Below are positions 8,988 to 15,522 of a stretch of 45,119 nucleotides of DNA, piece after piece; positions within the stretch are counted from its first letter, which is position 1, and each line of letters begins with the position of its first letter. Made by a program: the position numbers and the translations under genes. Under the pieces are notes generated by a model that was not told the DNA's origin, searched no databases, and worked only from the letters and a program-made list of their open reading frames with translations. The DNA comes from Candidatus Buchananbacteria bacterium (GTDB lineage: Bacteria; Patescibacteriota; Patescibacteriia; Buchananbacterales; UBA6539), in contig JAFGGX010000018.1 of the NCBI GenBank assembly GCA_016930315.1, forward strand, positions 1 to 45,119, given 5' to 3'.

Positions 8988-9049
8988 AACAGCAACAAAA
9001 AAGACGTATTTTTTAATGTTGTTTAAATTACGTCTTTTTTGTTGCTGTT
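8988..9049. terminator. Perfect 21-bp inverted repeat, probable bidirectional terminator
   Basis: Positions 8988-9008 pair perfectly with 9029-9049 (21 bp, no mismatch) around a 20-base AT-rich loop. The arms contain A6/T6 runs, but no T tract follows the + strand hairpin. Termination is therefore likely but not textbook. The right arm overlaps the stop codon of the minus-strand remnant at 9048. Confidence 0.6.
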
Positions 9050-9185
9050 ACTTTGTCAATTTATTGTAAATCCAGGCGAAAATATAGTAACCGATAAAAC
9101 CATCCAAAAAACCATAGATTAGCCCGACAATAATGCCCGCGCCACTCACTTGGTAACTTGGGTAAATATTGCTTATTATTTTGAT
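9048..9185 (-). pseudogene. 3' remnant of a small holin-like two-helix membrane protein
   Basis: Translating the minus strand from 9185 gives 45 residues with no start codon. They are preceded directly by an in-frame TAG (9186-9188) and end at TAA (9048-9050). The segment includes VSGAGIIVGLIYGFLDGF followed by IGYYIFAWIYNKLTK. The Gly-rich helix, the GF.DGFIG turn and the FAW.YN end match the C-terminal half of small 'holin-like' membrane proteins that are common in Patescibacteria and archaea. The N-terminal half and any ATG are missing, so I read it as a degraded gene. A rare ATT/ATA start giving a truncated peptide cannot be excluded. Confidence 0.55.
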
Positions 9186-9281
9186 CTATAATTAAATTTT
9201 TTAAAAAAATTGGTGTGTCAAAGTCACAAATTCATTCCGAACGATTTGGCTTTTAGGTTGCTCAAAATTTTAATTCAGGTT

Positions 9282-9305
9282 AGAATCGTTGGGAGAGACG
9301 ATTCT
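9282..9305 (+). other. Hairpin in the leader of the DEDDh exonuclease gene
   Basis: Perfect 8-bp arms AGAATCGT/ACGATTCT enclose the loop TGGGAGAG, 11 bases before the ATG at 9317. The purine-rich loop is Shine-Dalgarno-like but too far from the ATG to act as one. It could be an RNA hairpin or an operator. Confidence 0.45.
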
Positions 9306-9316
9306 TATATTAATTT

Positions 9317-9883
9317 ATGATAAGTGAATTACCAAAGCAAATCATTATTTTAGATACAGAGTACACGGCTTGGGAGGGGAGCTGGGAGAGGGATTGGAAA
9401 TTACCTGATGAACATCGAGAAATTGTCCAAGTCGCCGCTTTAAAGATTGATACTGAAAATTTAAGAGAGCTTGACAGTCTATCAATATTTGTTAGGCCGC
9501 GGATTAAAGATCAGCTTTCAGATTACTTTATTAATCTTACCGCCATTACTCAAGATCAGATTGATCGGCATGGAATAGATTTCGCCTTGGCTCTAGAAAA
9601 GTTTCAAAAATTTATTGGTGAGTTGAATGTTTATTCTTTTGGTGGTGACCAAAAAGTTTTTAAAGAGAATTGTGAGTTGTATAAAATCAAATATCCTTTC
9701 GATGATTCAAAATTTTTTGATATGCGTGATTATTTTATTGCTCGTGGGGTTGATGCGACTAAATATCAAAGTGGCAATATCACCGAAGCTTTTGGTATTG
9801 AACCGAAAGAGCGTGGTCACAATGCCTTGAATGATTGTCGCAGTATTGTTGATGGTTTGAAATTATTAAAGAATAAAAAATAA
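9317..9883 (+). CDS. DEDDh-family 3'-5' exonuclease
   Basis: The RNase T/DnaQ-fold domain covers nearly the whole 188 residues. ExoI is DTEYTAWEG (Asp13, Glu15 as metal ligands). ExoII is the central segment with YSFGGD. ExoIII is H168-NALN-D173, the DEDDh H-x4-D pattern. The D-T-E-Y-T-A-W-E opening resembles the ERI-1/KapD branch, which trims RNA ends, more than the polymerase epsilon subunit. Substrate is not determinable here. It is followed after 12 bases by an SDR gene on the same strand, so the two are probably co-transcribed. No good Shine-Dalgarno; a hairpin sits just upstream. Confidence 0.85.
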   Translation: MISELPKQIIILDTEYTAWEGSWERDWKLPDEHREIVQVAALKIDTENLRELDSLSIFVRPRIKDQLSDYFINLTAITQDQIDRHGIDFALALEKFQKFIGELNVYSFGGDQKVFKENCELYKIKYPFDDSKFFDMRDYFIARGVDATKYQSGNITEAFGIEPKERGHNALNDCRSIVDGLKLLKNKK

Positions 9884-9895
9884 CTAGTAAAATCT

Positions 9896-10582
9896 ATGGA
9901 TTTAAAAGATAAGGTAGTAATTATTACCGGAGGAAGTAAAGGGTTGGGTTTGAGTTTGGCTAAAAAATTTATTAGAGCTGGCTCAAAAGTAATTATTGCC
10001 AGCCGCGATGAGGCAGAGTTAAAAAAAGTAGCTGAGCAAATCGGAGCAATTAGTCAGTTCGTTGATGTGACTGATGAAAGTTCGGTTCAGGCTTTAGCCG
10101 ATTTCGTGGTTAAAAAATTTGGGCGAATTGATGTTTGGGTTAATAATGCAGGAATTTGGTTGCCTCATGGCCCAATTGAAGATATGGATTTAAAGCGGGT
10201 TCACGACATGTTAGAAGTTAATTTATTTGGTACAATTTATGGTTCCAAATATGCTTTGCTACAAATGAAAAAACAAAAAGGTGGTACAATAGTCAACATT
10301 TTATCAACCAGTGCTTTGACCGGTCGTCCTTTTTCTTCCGGCTATTGTGCCAGTAAATATGCTGCCACCGGCTTTACAAAATCTTTGCGCTTAGAAGTAG
10401 AGTCAGATAATATTATGGTTGTAGCTGCTTACCCAGGCGGAATGCAGACTCATTTTTTTGACGAACAGAAACCGGAAAATTATGACGAATATATGTCACC
10501 AGATGAGGTGGCTGAAAAAATTGTTGCTAATTTGCAATCTAATCAGTTGGAATTAGAACAAGAAATCCGTAGGCAAAAATAA
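9896..10582 (+). CDS. Short-chain dehydrogenase/reductase (SDR)
   Basis: This is a classical-type SDR with a Rossmann fold. The dinucleotide-binding TGGSKGLG is at residues 11-18, NNAG at 83-86, the catalytic Ser in ILSTSA near 137, and the Y150-x3-K154 pair in YCASK. A complete Ser-Tyr-Lys set indicates an active NAD(P)-dependent oxidoreductase. The substrate cannot be read from sequence. At 228 residues it is slightly short for the family (about 250), mainly at the C terminus. It lies 12 bases downstream of the DEDDh exonuclease. A small AT-rich hairpin at 10586-10607 follows. Confidence 0.88.
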   Translation: MDLKDKVVIITGGSKGLGLSLAKKFIRAGSKVIIASRDEAELKKVAEQIGAISQFVDVTDESSVQALADFVVKKFGRIDVWVNNAGIWLPHGPIEDMDLKRVHDMLEVNLFGTIYGSKYALLQMKKQKGGTIVNILSTSALTGRPFSSGYCASKYAATGFTKSLRLEVESDNIMVVAAYPGGMQTHFFDEQKPENYDEYMSPDEVAEKIVANLQSNQLELEQEIRRQK

Positions 10583-10585
10583 GTA

Positions 10586-10607
10586 AAATTGAAATAAACT
10601 TCAATTT
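10586..10607. other. Small AT-rich hairpin between SDR and sigma factor genes
   Basis: Perfect 8-bp arms AAATTGAA/TTCAATTT enclose a 6-base loop. It could be a weak terminator for the SDR gene or part of the sigma-factor promoter. No T tract follows. Confidence 0.4.
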
Positions 10608-10624
10608 GCAGCGTATTAATATAT

Positions 10625-11206
10625 ATGGCCGAAAATCTTGATTTTGCTACTAAAACCGACAACCAGCTTGTTGCCTTAACCCTGGCTAATCAGGATAATT
10701 TTTTGTATCTGGTTAATCGTTATGATCAAAAAATTTTGCGTTATATTTTACGGATTTCGAATGTCGACGCTGATTCGGCCCAGGATTTATTGCAAGAAAT
10801 TTTTATCAAGGCTTACCAAAATTTAAATAGTTTTGATCAAAATTTGAAATTTTCTTCTTGGCTTTATCGGATTGCTCACAACCACGTCATCAGCAGTTTT
10901 CGTAAAAATCAGGCTAGACCGCAAACGTTTAGTTTAGAAGTCAACGAACAGATTTTAGAAAATTTAGCCGACGATTCTTCTGTTGTTCAAAAAATTGATC
11001 AGCAATTTTTGAGAGATCATTTGGAAAAAATTTTAAATCGGCTTGATAAAAAATATCGCGAAGTAATTATTTTGCGTTATTTTGAAGATAAAGACTACAA
11101 AGAAATTTCTGATATCATTAGAAAACCGGTGGGAACGGTTGGCACACTAATTAATCGGGCTAAAAAACAAATAGAAGAAATTATCAAAAATTATGACCGA
11201 CAATAA
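10625..11206 (+). CDS. ECF-type sigma-70 family RNA polymerase sigma factor
   Basis: The 193-residue protein has region 2 (DLLQEIFIKAYQNL and FSSWLYRIAHNHVISSFRK, about residues 50-100) for -10 recognition and core binding. A short acidic linker follows. Region 4 is an HTH (YREVIILRYFEDKDYKEISDI to TLINRAKKQ, about 140-188) for -35 recognition. There is no region 1 or 3, which is the ECF architecture. Its last 14 bases overlap the start of the next gene, a membrane protein that is likely its anti-sigma partner. The secreted Met-rich protein at 12033 is the nearest candidate target. The ATG is only a few bases past TATTAA-like sequence, and no Shine-Dalgarno is seen. Confidence 0.9.
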   Translation: MAENLDFATKTDNQLVALTLANQDNFLYLVNRYDQKILRYILRISNVDADSAQDLLQEIFIKAYQNLNSFDQNLKFSSWLYRIAHNHVISSFRKNQARPQTFSLEVNEQILENLADDSSVVQKIDQQFLRDHLEKILNRLDKKYREVIILRYFEDKDYKEISDIIRKPVGTVGTLINRAKKQIEEIIKNYDRQ

Positions 11207-11924
11207 AAATAACACTGGTCAAAAAATTTTAGATCAGATTAAAGAAAAGAATTTAAAACCAACGCCGCGCTGGGAATTTTTACTCAAAGATTATCTAGTT
11301 TGGGGTATTTTTGTTTTCGCCATTGTCATTGGCAGTTTGGCCACGGCGGTGATTATTTTTGTTTTTTCGCGTTCCGGTTGGCAGCTGTCTTTGTTAGATG
11401 ATGATACTTATTTGACTAATTTTTTATTGCTGATGCCGTATTTCTGGTTGTTGTTGATGATCATTTTTGTGGCAGTGGCTTTTTATAATTTCAAACACAC
11501 TAAAACCGGCTATCGTTACAATGCTTATTTGGTGGTTTTAACTAGCATTGTTTTAAGTTTAGTTTTTGGCAGTGGTATTTATGGGTTGGGTTTAGGTGAA
11601 AAATTTGAAGATATTTTTTATCAGCAAGTGCCTTTTTATCGTAATTTTGTAGAACATCGTTCCGAGATGTTTGTTCGACCAGAGCGGGGTCGGATCGCCG
11701 GCCGGGTGATCGAAATTACTCCTGATTACATCAAAGTTCAAGATTTTAAAGGTAATACTTGGCAGTTTACCACCACAACCGATGAACTTTCAATTGGCCA
11801 AAGAGTAATTATTTTTGGTCAAAGAAATGACCCCGATGATTTTTTACCAGATCAAATTCGGCCATGGTTTGGGCCGGGTCCGGAAATGATGCCGCCAGGT
11901 CGAATGATGCCACCGCGCTTTTGA
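11193..11924 (+). CDS. Three-helix membrane protein, putative anti-sigma factor with Met/Pro-rich tail
   Basis: A cytoplasmic N terminus (1-35) carries KNLKPTPRWEFLLKDYL (19-35), matching a motif in the DUF5667 protein at 31746. Three transmembrane helices follow at about 35-58, 73-95 and 106-128. Then comes a soluble beta-rich domain (about 155-215: GRIAGRVIEITPDYIKVQDF and on, small-barrel-like). The protein ends in a Pro/Met-rich tail containing EMMPPGRMMPPRF. Position and topology fit a regulator that holds the sigma factor at the membrane and senses an extracytoplasmic signal. The paired methionines could bind soft metals such as Cu(I), but this is inference. The start overlaps the sigma gene by 14 bases, implying translational coupling. 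Confidence 0.65.
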   Translation: MTDNKNNTGQKILDQIKEKNLKPTPRWEFLLKDYLVWGIFVFAIVIGSLATAVIIFVFSRSGWQLSLLDDDTYLTNFLLLMPYFWLLLMIIFVAVAFYNFKHTKTGYRYNAYLVVLTSIVLSLVFGSGIYGLGLGEKFEDIFYQQVPFYRNFVEHRSEMFVRPERGRIAGRVIEITPDYIKVQDFKGNTWQFTTTTDELSIGQRVIIFGQRNDPDDFLPDQIRPWFGPGPEMMPPGRMMPPRF

Positions 11925-11974
11925 TGAAATAAAATTTTTTTAGGCGCGTATTACTAGGCAGAGAGGGGCCCAAA

Positions 11975-12009
11975 TGACAGTTGACAGTTTACTATTGACT
12001 GTTGACTCT
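11975..12009. repeat. Five tandem 7-bp units upstream of the secreted Met-rich gene
   Basis: Consecutive heptamers read TGACAGT, TGACAGT, TTACTAT, TGACTGT and TGACTCT. The unit junctions create three -35-like hexamers: TTGACA at 11981, TTGACT at 11995 and TTGACT at 12002. This may be a regulator- or sigma-binding array, or a degenerate microsatellite. Confidence 0.65.
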
Positions 12010-12029
12010 AAAAAATAATCTATTATAAG
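12002..12029 (+). promoter_or_regulatory. Promoter for the secreted two-repeat protein
   Basis: TTGACT (12002-12007), a 16-base spacer, then TATAAG (12024-12029). A TATTAT at 12021 overlaps. The ATG at 12033 follows almost immediately, so the mRNA would be leaderless or nearly so. Confidence 0.5.
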
Positions 12030-12032
12030 CCT

Positions 12033-12659
12033 ATGAAAAAATCCTACTACGCAGTAGCTGCTGTGCTCGGTTTAATCATTACAACTGGTATAGTGGCTGC
12101 TACTAGTCTAGCCGCTGATTCTAATGTCAGCCAATTTAATCGAGGACCGAGATTTGATTCTCAAGCCCATCAATCTATTTTGCAGGCCTTGGAAAATCGA
12201 GATTACCAAGCCTGGAAAGAAGCGGTGGGCAACAATCCGATCGCTAATGTCATCACTCAAGATAATTTCGATCAATATGCCGAAATGCATGATTTAATGC
12301 AGGCGGGTAAAATTGATGAAGCCAAAGCGATCGCCGACCAATTAGGAATAAAAAATGGTTTTGGCATGATGGGTGGCCGCGGTTATGGTCTACAGATTGA
12401 TTCAGTCAAGCAGCAAGCTATCCAGCAGGCTTTGGATAATAAAGATTACACTGCTTGGAAAGCGGCGGTTGGTGATAATAAATTAACTCAAGCAATCACT
12501 GAAGACAATTTTGATCAGTATATGCAGATGCATGATTTGATCAAGCAAGGTCGAGAAAAATTTGATCAAGCTCAAACTATTGCCAGAACTCTCGGCTTGA
12601 ATGGTTTGGGTAGAGAAGCCGGCGGTCGAGGCATGGGCATGATGATGGGTTATCGTTAA
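12033..12659 (+). CDS. Secreted two-repeat protein with Met/Gly-rich segments, unknown function
   Basis: A signal peptide (about 1-28) precedes two homologous repeats of about 60 residues. The first lies near 45-105 and the second near 128-192. Both follow the pattern A(L)xx.DY.AWK.AVG.N....AIT.DNFDQY..MHDL, then A..LG. Each is followed by a glycine/methionine-rich stretch: GFGMMGGRGYG after repeat 1, and GGRGMGMMMGYR at the C terminus. I do not recognise a named family. The helical repeats and Met clusters invite comparison with periplasmic Spy/CpxP- or metal-binding proteins, but no diagnostic motif is seen. It lies downstream of an ECF sigma/membrane-protein pair with its own promoter, so it may be a target of that sigma factor. 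A hairpin terminator follows. Confidence 0.7.
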   Translation: MKKSYYAVAAVLGLIITTGIVAATSLAADSNVSQFNRGPRFDSQAHQSILQALENRDYQAWKEAVGNNPIANVITQDNFDQYAEMHDLMQAGKIDEAKAIADQLGIKNGFGMMGGRGYGLQIDSVKQQAIQQALDNKDYTAWKAAVGDNKLTQAITEDNFDQYMQMHDLIKQGREKFDQAQTIARTLGLNGLGREAGGRGMGMMMGYR

Positions 12660-12724
12660 AAATTAAGCCAACTCAAAAATAAAATAATATAATCAAGATA
12701 ATAAAAATCTAATTACTAAGCAAG

Positions 12725-12755
12725 AAAGGTTCAACGAGAAAAGTTGACCTTTTTT
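12725..12755 (+). terminator. Rho-independent terminator after the two-repeat secreted gene
   Basis: AAAGGTTCAAC (12725-12735, one bulged T) pairs with GTTGACCTTT. A run of six T ends at 12755. Confidence 0.75.
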
Positions 12756-12769
12756 GTCTGTAAAGGAAA

Positions 12770-12808
12770 ACCGCGAGAGCATGACACGGTGTCAATCGCT
12801 CTCGCGGT
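12770..12808 (-). terminator. Strong GC hairpin terminating the minus-strand orphan gene
   Basis: A perfect 11-bp stem ACCGCGAGAGC/GCTCTCGCGGT has a nested GACAC/GTGTC inverted pair in its loop. On the minus strand it is followed by TTTTCCTTT. The GC content contrasts sharply with the other terminators here except those at 21232 and 21802. Confidence 0.75.
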
Positions 12809-12830
12809 CTGAGTGGATTGCTCCAAAGAG

Positions 12831-13385
12831 CTAAAAGATCAGGCTTGCCACATCCCGACTTGTGAGAACTTCGCTCAGAAGGCGGTTTGTTGCACTGTTT
12901 TGGTGCCGGCCATTGGCTTCCTTAGCTTTTTCGATTTTTTTGATCGTAGAGCTAAGCCAGACAAATCTGGCAACCGTTTTCAGGAGGTCTTCAATGGCGT
13001 CTGCTAGGTGTTGAGTCGTGAAACTTTTTGCTCCACAGAAAGGTCCGAATTCGAACTTGAACAGAGTTCCTCCTGCCGGAAACTTCTGAATACCCAGGGC
13101 GTAGGCCTCGCAAGCTGTATGTCTGCTGCCAATAATCGGCAGATTGACGTCGGTTGTCAGGCTGATTGCCTTGAGATCTTGGACTTCACCGAGATTAAGG
13201 CCTTTGATCGGCAGGTCATCGTGCGCTGAGAAGGGGTTGGGGCCACAGAGTCTTTTTAAGTTCAAGATAAGCTGGCCCACAATGTAGCCATCTTCTCTTT
13301 CGCCTTCAAGCTCAATAACCTCGATAGGCCTTGGTCGATTTTGTGGTTGGCGGTACCGTCTGAATTCGAAAGTGAGGCAAAACAT
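12831..13385 (-). CDS. Orphan protein of unknown function in a foreign-looking single-gene unit
   Basis: This is a 184-residue soluble protein with no signal peptide, no transmembrane helix and no motif I recognise. The N-terminal half is beta-strand-like (MFCLTFEFRRYRQPQN, IEVIELEGEREDGYIVGQLI). The C-terminal half is helical and basic. The minus strand is chosen for three reasons. A strong AAAGGAGG Shine-Dalgarno (13393-13400) lies seven bases before the ATG. A promoter and structured leader sit upstream. A GC-rich terminator lies downstream on the same strand. Base composition is visibly richer in G+C than the flanking genes, and codon use differs (many CTG, AAG, GGC, few TTA). Plus-strand ORFs within it are shadows. 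Signs of transfer are strong; function unknown. Confidence 0.65.
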   Translation of the reverse strand: MFCLTFEFRRYRQPQNRPRPIEVIELEGEREDGYIVGQLILNLKRLCGPNPFSAHDDLPIKGLNLGEVQDLKAISLTTDVNLPIIGSRHTACEAYALGIQKFPAGGTLFKFEFGPFCGAKSFTTQHLADAIEDLLKTVARFVWLSSTIKKIEKAKEANGRHQNSATNRLLSEVLTSRDVASLIF

Positions 13386-13392
13386 GATGTTT

Positions 13393-13400
13393 CCTCCTTT
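13393..13400 (-). promoter_or_regulatory. Strong Shine-Dalgarno of the minus-strand orphan gene
   Basis: AAAGGAGG (minus strand) lies seven bases before the ATG at 13385. It is almost the full anti-SD complement, unlike nearly every other gene in the window. Confidence 0.8.
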
Positions 13401-13403
13401 CTG

Positions 13404-13476
13404 CCGCTGTTAAGCGGAACTACAGTATTTTTGGGCCTGTAGCACGCCAGATTTTGGACCGTTCAAAAGAGCGGTC
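13404..13476 (-). ncRNA. Structured 5' leader with three hairpins
   Basis: Reading the minus strand, three stem-loops occur in series before the Shine-Dalgarno. The first is GACCGCTC/GAACGGTC with a TTTT loop (13457-13476). The second is CTACAG/CTGTAG with an 11-base loop (13420-13442). The third is CCGCT/AGCGG with a tetraloop (13404-13417). The predicted transcription start, near 13480, lies just before the first. It could be a cis-regulatory RNA or an mRNA-stabilising leader. No known riboswitch class is recognised. Confidence 0.5.
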
Positions 13477-13486
13477 AGCTGCCAGA

Positions 13487-13515
13487 ATCTTAGTATTATT
13501 TTTATAAAATTGCAA
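13487..13515 (-). promoter_or_regulatory. Minus-strand promoter of the orphan gene
   Basis: On the minus strand, TTGCAA (13515-13510), exactly 17 bases, then TAAGAT (13492-13487). It resembles the TTGACA-17-TAAGTT arrangement in front of the orphan gene at 20555. Confidence 0.5.
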
Positions 13516-13540
13516 GGATTTATCTAATGTTTTATTTTTA

Positions 13541-13549
13541 TGCTATAAT
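13541..13549 (+). promoter_or_regulatory. Extended -10 promoter for malic enzyme
   Basis: TGCTATAAT is a perfect extended -10, 31 bases before the ATG at 13581. No -35 is obvious. The leader has no Shine-Dalgarno. Confidence 0.65.
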
Positions 13550-13580
13550 ACGAACTCATCTATTTTTAAATGATTAAAAT

Positions 13581-14753
13581 ATGTCTATTCAAGAGGAATC
13601 ATTAGAAAAACATCAAGAATGGCAAGGAAAAATCGAGATGGTTAGCCGGGTGCCGGTTAAAGATAAACACGATTTATCGTTAGCTTACACGCCGGGTGTG
13701 GCTGAGGCTTGCTTGGCAATCCAAAAAGAACCAGACCTTTCTTATCAATACACGCGGCGCTGGAATACGGTGGCGGTGATTACCGATGGCACGGCAGTTT
13801 TAGGGTTGGGTGATATCGGCCCGGAAGCGGCCATGCCGGTGATGGAGGGCAAGGCCGTATTGCTTAAAACTTTCGGTAATGTTGATGCTATCCCATTGTG
13901 TCTGCGCACTAAAGACGTTGATCAGATAGTTGAAATTGTAAAATCGTTGGCCGGCAGTTTTGGCGGGGTGAATTTGGAAGATATTTCAGCGCCAAGATGT
14001 TTTGAAATTGAACGGCGATTAAAAAAGGAATGTGACATTCCAATTTTTCACGACGATCAGCACGGTACAGCCGTAGTTGTTTTGGCGGCGTTGATTAATG
14101 CTTTAAAAATTGTTAAAAAACAAATTGCCGATATTAAAGTGGTAATTAATGGTTCGGGCGCGGCTGGGATTGCAATTGCGCGCTTGTTGATTAGTAGAGG
14201 TTTAAGAGAGGTAATTTTGTGTGATACTAAAGGTGCAATTTATCAGGGCCGGGAAAATTTAAATGATGAAAAAATAGCAATGGCTAAAATTTCCAATCCA
14301 AATAAAATTGCCGGAACATTAAAAGAAGTTATTGCTAACGCTGATGTGTTTGTTGGTGTGTCAGCCCCAAATTCAGTTACGCCCGAGATGGTTAAAAGCA
14401 TGGCCAAAGATTCGATTATTTTTGCCATGGCTAACCCGACCCCAGAAATCATGCCAGAAGTGGCGAAGTCAGCCGGAGCAAAAATTGTTGGGACTGGCCG
14501 ATCGGATTTTGCTAATCAGATTAATAATGTTTTAGCTTTTCCGGGAATTTTTCGTGGTGCTTTGGATGTACGCGCTAGCGACATTAATGATGAAATGAAA
14601 ATCGCCGCGGCGGAAAAGTTAGCTTCGTTAGTTGGAGTGGAGGAGTTGAGTGAAGATTATATTTTGCCGGCTCCGTTTGATTCAAGAATTGCCAAGGCAG
14701 TAGCCGAAGCGGTTGCTAGAGAAGCTAGGGAATCTGGTGCAGCTAGAATTTAG
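13581..14753 (+). CDS. NAD(P)-dependent malic enzyme (oxaloacetate-decarboxylating)
   Basis: The enzyme converts malate to pyruvate and CO2 with reduction of NAD(P). The N-terminal malic domain has [15 protein letters not shown] (about residues 34-48), [22 protein letters not shown] (about 74-95) and [15 protein letters not shown] (about 155-169). The Rossmann NAD-binding domain has the glycine motif [15 protein letters not shown] (about 190-204). The C-terminal end is [11 protein letters not shown] and [11 protein letters not shown]. All family blocks are present in a normal-length (390 residues) short prokaryotic malic enzyme without the PTA-like extension. It is transcribed alone from an extended -10 promoter. 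In an organism with reduced metabolism it is a plausible route to NAD(P)H and pyruvate. Confidence 0.93.
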   Translation: MSIQEESLEKHQEWQGKIEMVSRVPVKDKHDLSLAYTPGVAEACLAIQKEPDLSYQYTRRWNTVAVITDGTAVLGLGDIGPEAAMPVMEGKAVLLKTFGNVDAIPLCLRTKDVDQIVEIVKSLAGSFGGVNLEDISAPRCFEIERRLKKECDIPIFHDDQHGTAVVVLAALINALKIVKKQIADIKVVINGSGAAGIAIARLLISRGLREVILCDTKGAIYQGRENLNDEKIAMAKISNPNKIAGTLKEVIANADVFVGVSAPNSVTPEMVKSMAKDSIIFAMANPTPEIMPEVAKSAGAKIVGTGRSDFANQINNVLAFPGIFRGALDVRASDINDEMKIAAAEKLASLVGVEELSEDYILPAPFDSRIAKAVAEAVAREARESGAARI

Positions 14754-14763
14754 TTTTTAAGGT

Positions 14764-14790
14764 TTGACATTATTTTAAATTAATTATAAT
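14764..14790 (+). promoter_or_regulatory. Promoter of the tetR-efflux operon
   Basis: TTGACA (14764-14769) and TATAAT (14785-14790) are separated by 15 bases. An overlapping TAATAT at 14787 would give 17. The TetR operator starts three bases after the -10. Confidence 0.75.
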
Positions 14791-14792
14791 AT

Positions 14793-14817
14793 AAACATAC
14801 CGACCGTCGGTATGTTT
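14793..14817. promoter_or_regulatory. TetR-family operator palindrome
   Basis: Perfect 12-bp arms AAACATACCGAC/GTCGGTATGTTT surround one central base. The site covers the expected transcription start and ends four bases before the TetR start codon. CATACCGACCGTCGGTATG is a classical TetR-type operator form. Autorepression of the operon is the natural reading. Confidence 0.85.
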
Positions 14818-14821
14818 TAAT

Positions 14822-15520
14822 ATGAAAAAAAATACTCATTCTATCGAAACTAAAGATAAATTGGTCAAAACGGCCATGGCTCTTTTTTATCGCAATGGTT
14901 TTGATAAAACTTCAGTGGCGGAAATTGTTAAACAGGCTAAGGTTTCCAAGGGGGCATTTTATCATTATTTCGATACAAAAATTGATATTTTACGGTCAAT
15001 TGCTAATGCTAAAGCCAGAGAACTGACCGGAGTTATTCAAAAGATTGTTGATAACCAAAAATTAAACGCAATCGAAAAATTTAATCAGGTGATCAGAGAA
15101 GCTCAAATGTTCAAATTGGCTAACGTTTCTGAACATATGCAAATTTATAAAATTACTGAAAATGCCGAAAATGTTAGATTAAAAAAAGAAATGATGCAGG
15201 CCGTGGCTTTGGTTATCTCTCCACTATTAGAGAGGATTTTTCAGCAAGGGGTGAAGGAAAAATTTTTTGATACTGCTTATCCCAAAGAATTGGCAGTGAC
15301 TTATTTTGATATCGGGCTGGTCTTGAGTCAGCCGTTGGTAAAGTTAGCCATGGACTTGGATAAACGGCCGGAAAATGCTAAAATTATTAAACGTCAATTA
15401 TTGTTTTTTGAAGACTTTTTGACTCGAATTTTGGGGGCAAAATCTGGTGCGATTAAATTTGCCGACTTGGTTTATCAAAATTTATTAAAAAATAGAAAAA
15501 TATTAAAAAAATATAATTAA
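14822..15520 (+). CDS. TetR/AcrR-family transcriptional repressor
   Basis: The N-terminal TetR HTH covers about residues 10-56: TAMALFYRNGFDKTSVAEIV, then KQAKVSKGAFYHYF. A long helical ligand-binding domain runs to residue 232. The family's A.LF...G...TS...I....VS.G..Y.HF pattern is complete. The gene sits directly behind a perfect palindromic operator and two bases ahead of an adaptor-protein gene, so it almost certainly represses itself and the downstream efflux genes until an effector binds. The inducer cannot be predicted. The tail after about residue 200 is Lys/Asn-rich. Confidence 0.92.
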   Translation: MKKNTHSIETKDKLVKTAMALFYRNGFDKTSVAEIVKQAKVSKGAFYHYFDTKIDILRSIANAKARELTGVIQKIVDNQKLNAIEKFNQVIREAQMFKLANVSEHMQIYKITENAENVRLKKEMMQAVALVISPLLERIFQQGVKEKFFDTAYPKELAVTYFDIGLVLSQPLVKLAMDLDKRPENAKIIKRQLLFFEDFLTRILGAKSGAIKFADLVYQNLLKNRKILKKYN

Positions 15521-15522
15521 AT

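Noticed and set aside
12813-13229. Plus-strand ORFs opposite the minus-strand orphan gene
   Set aside because: No Shine-Dalgarno or promoter in that orientation. The minus strand has promoter, AAAGGAGG, start and terminator in order.
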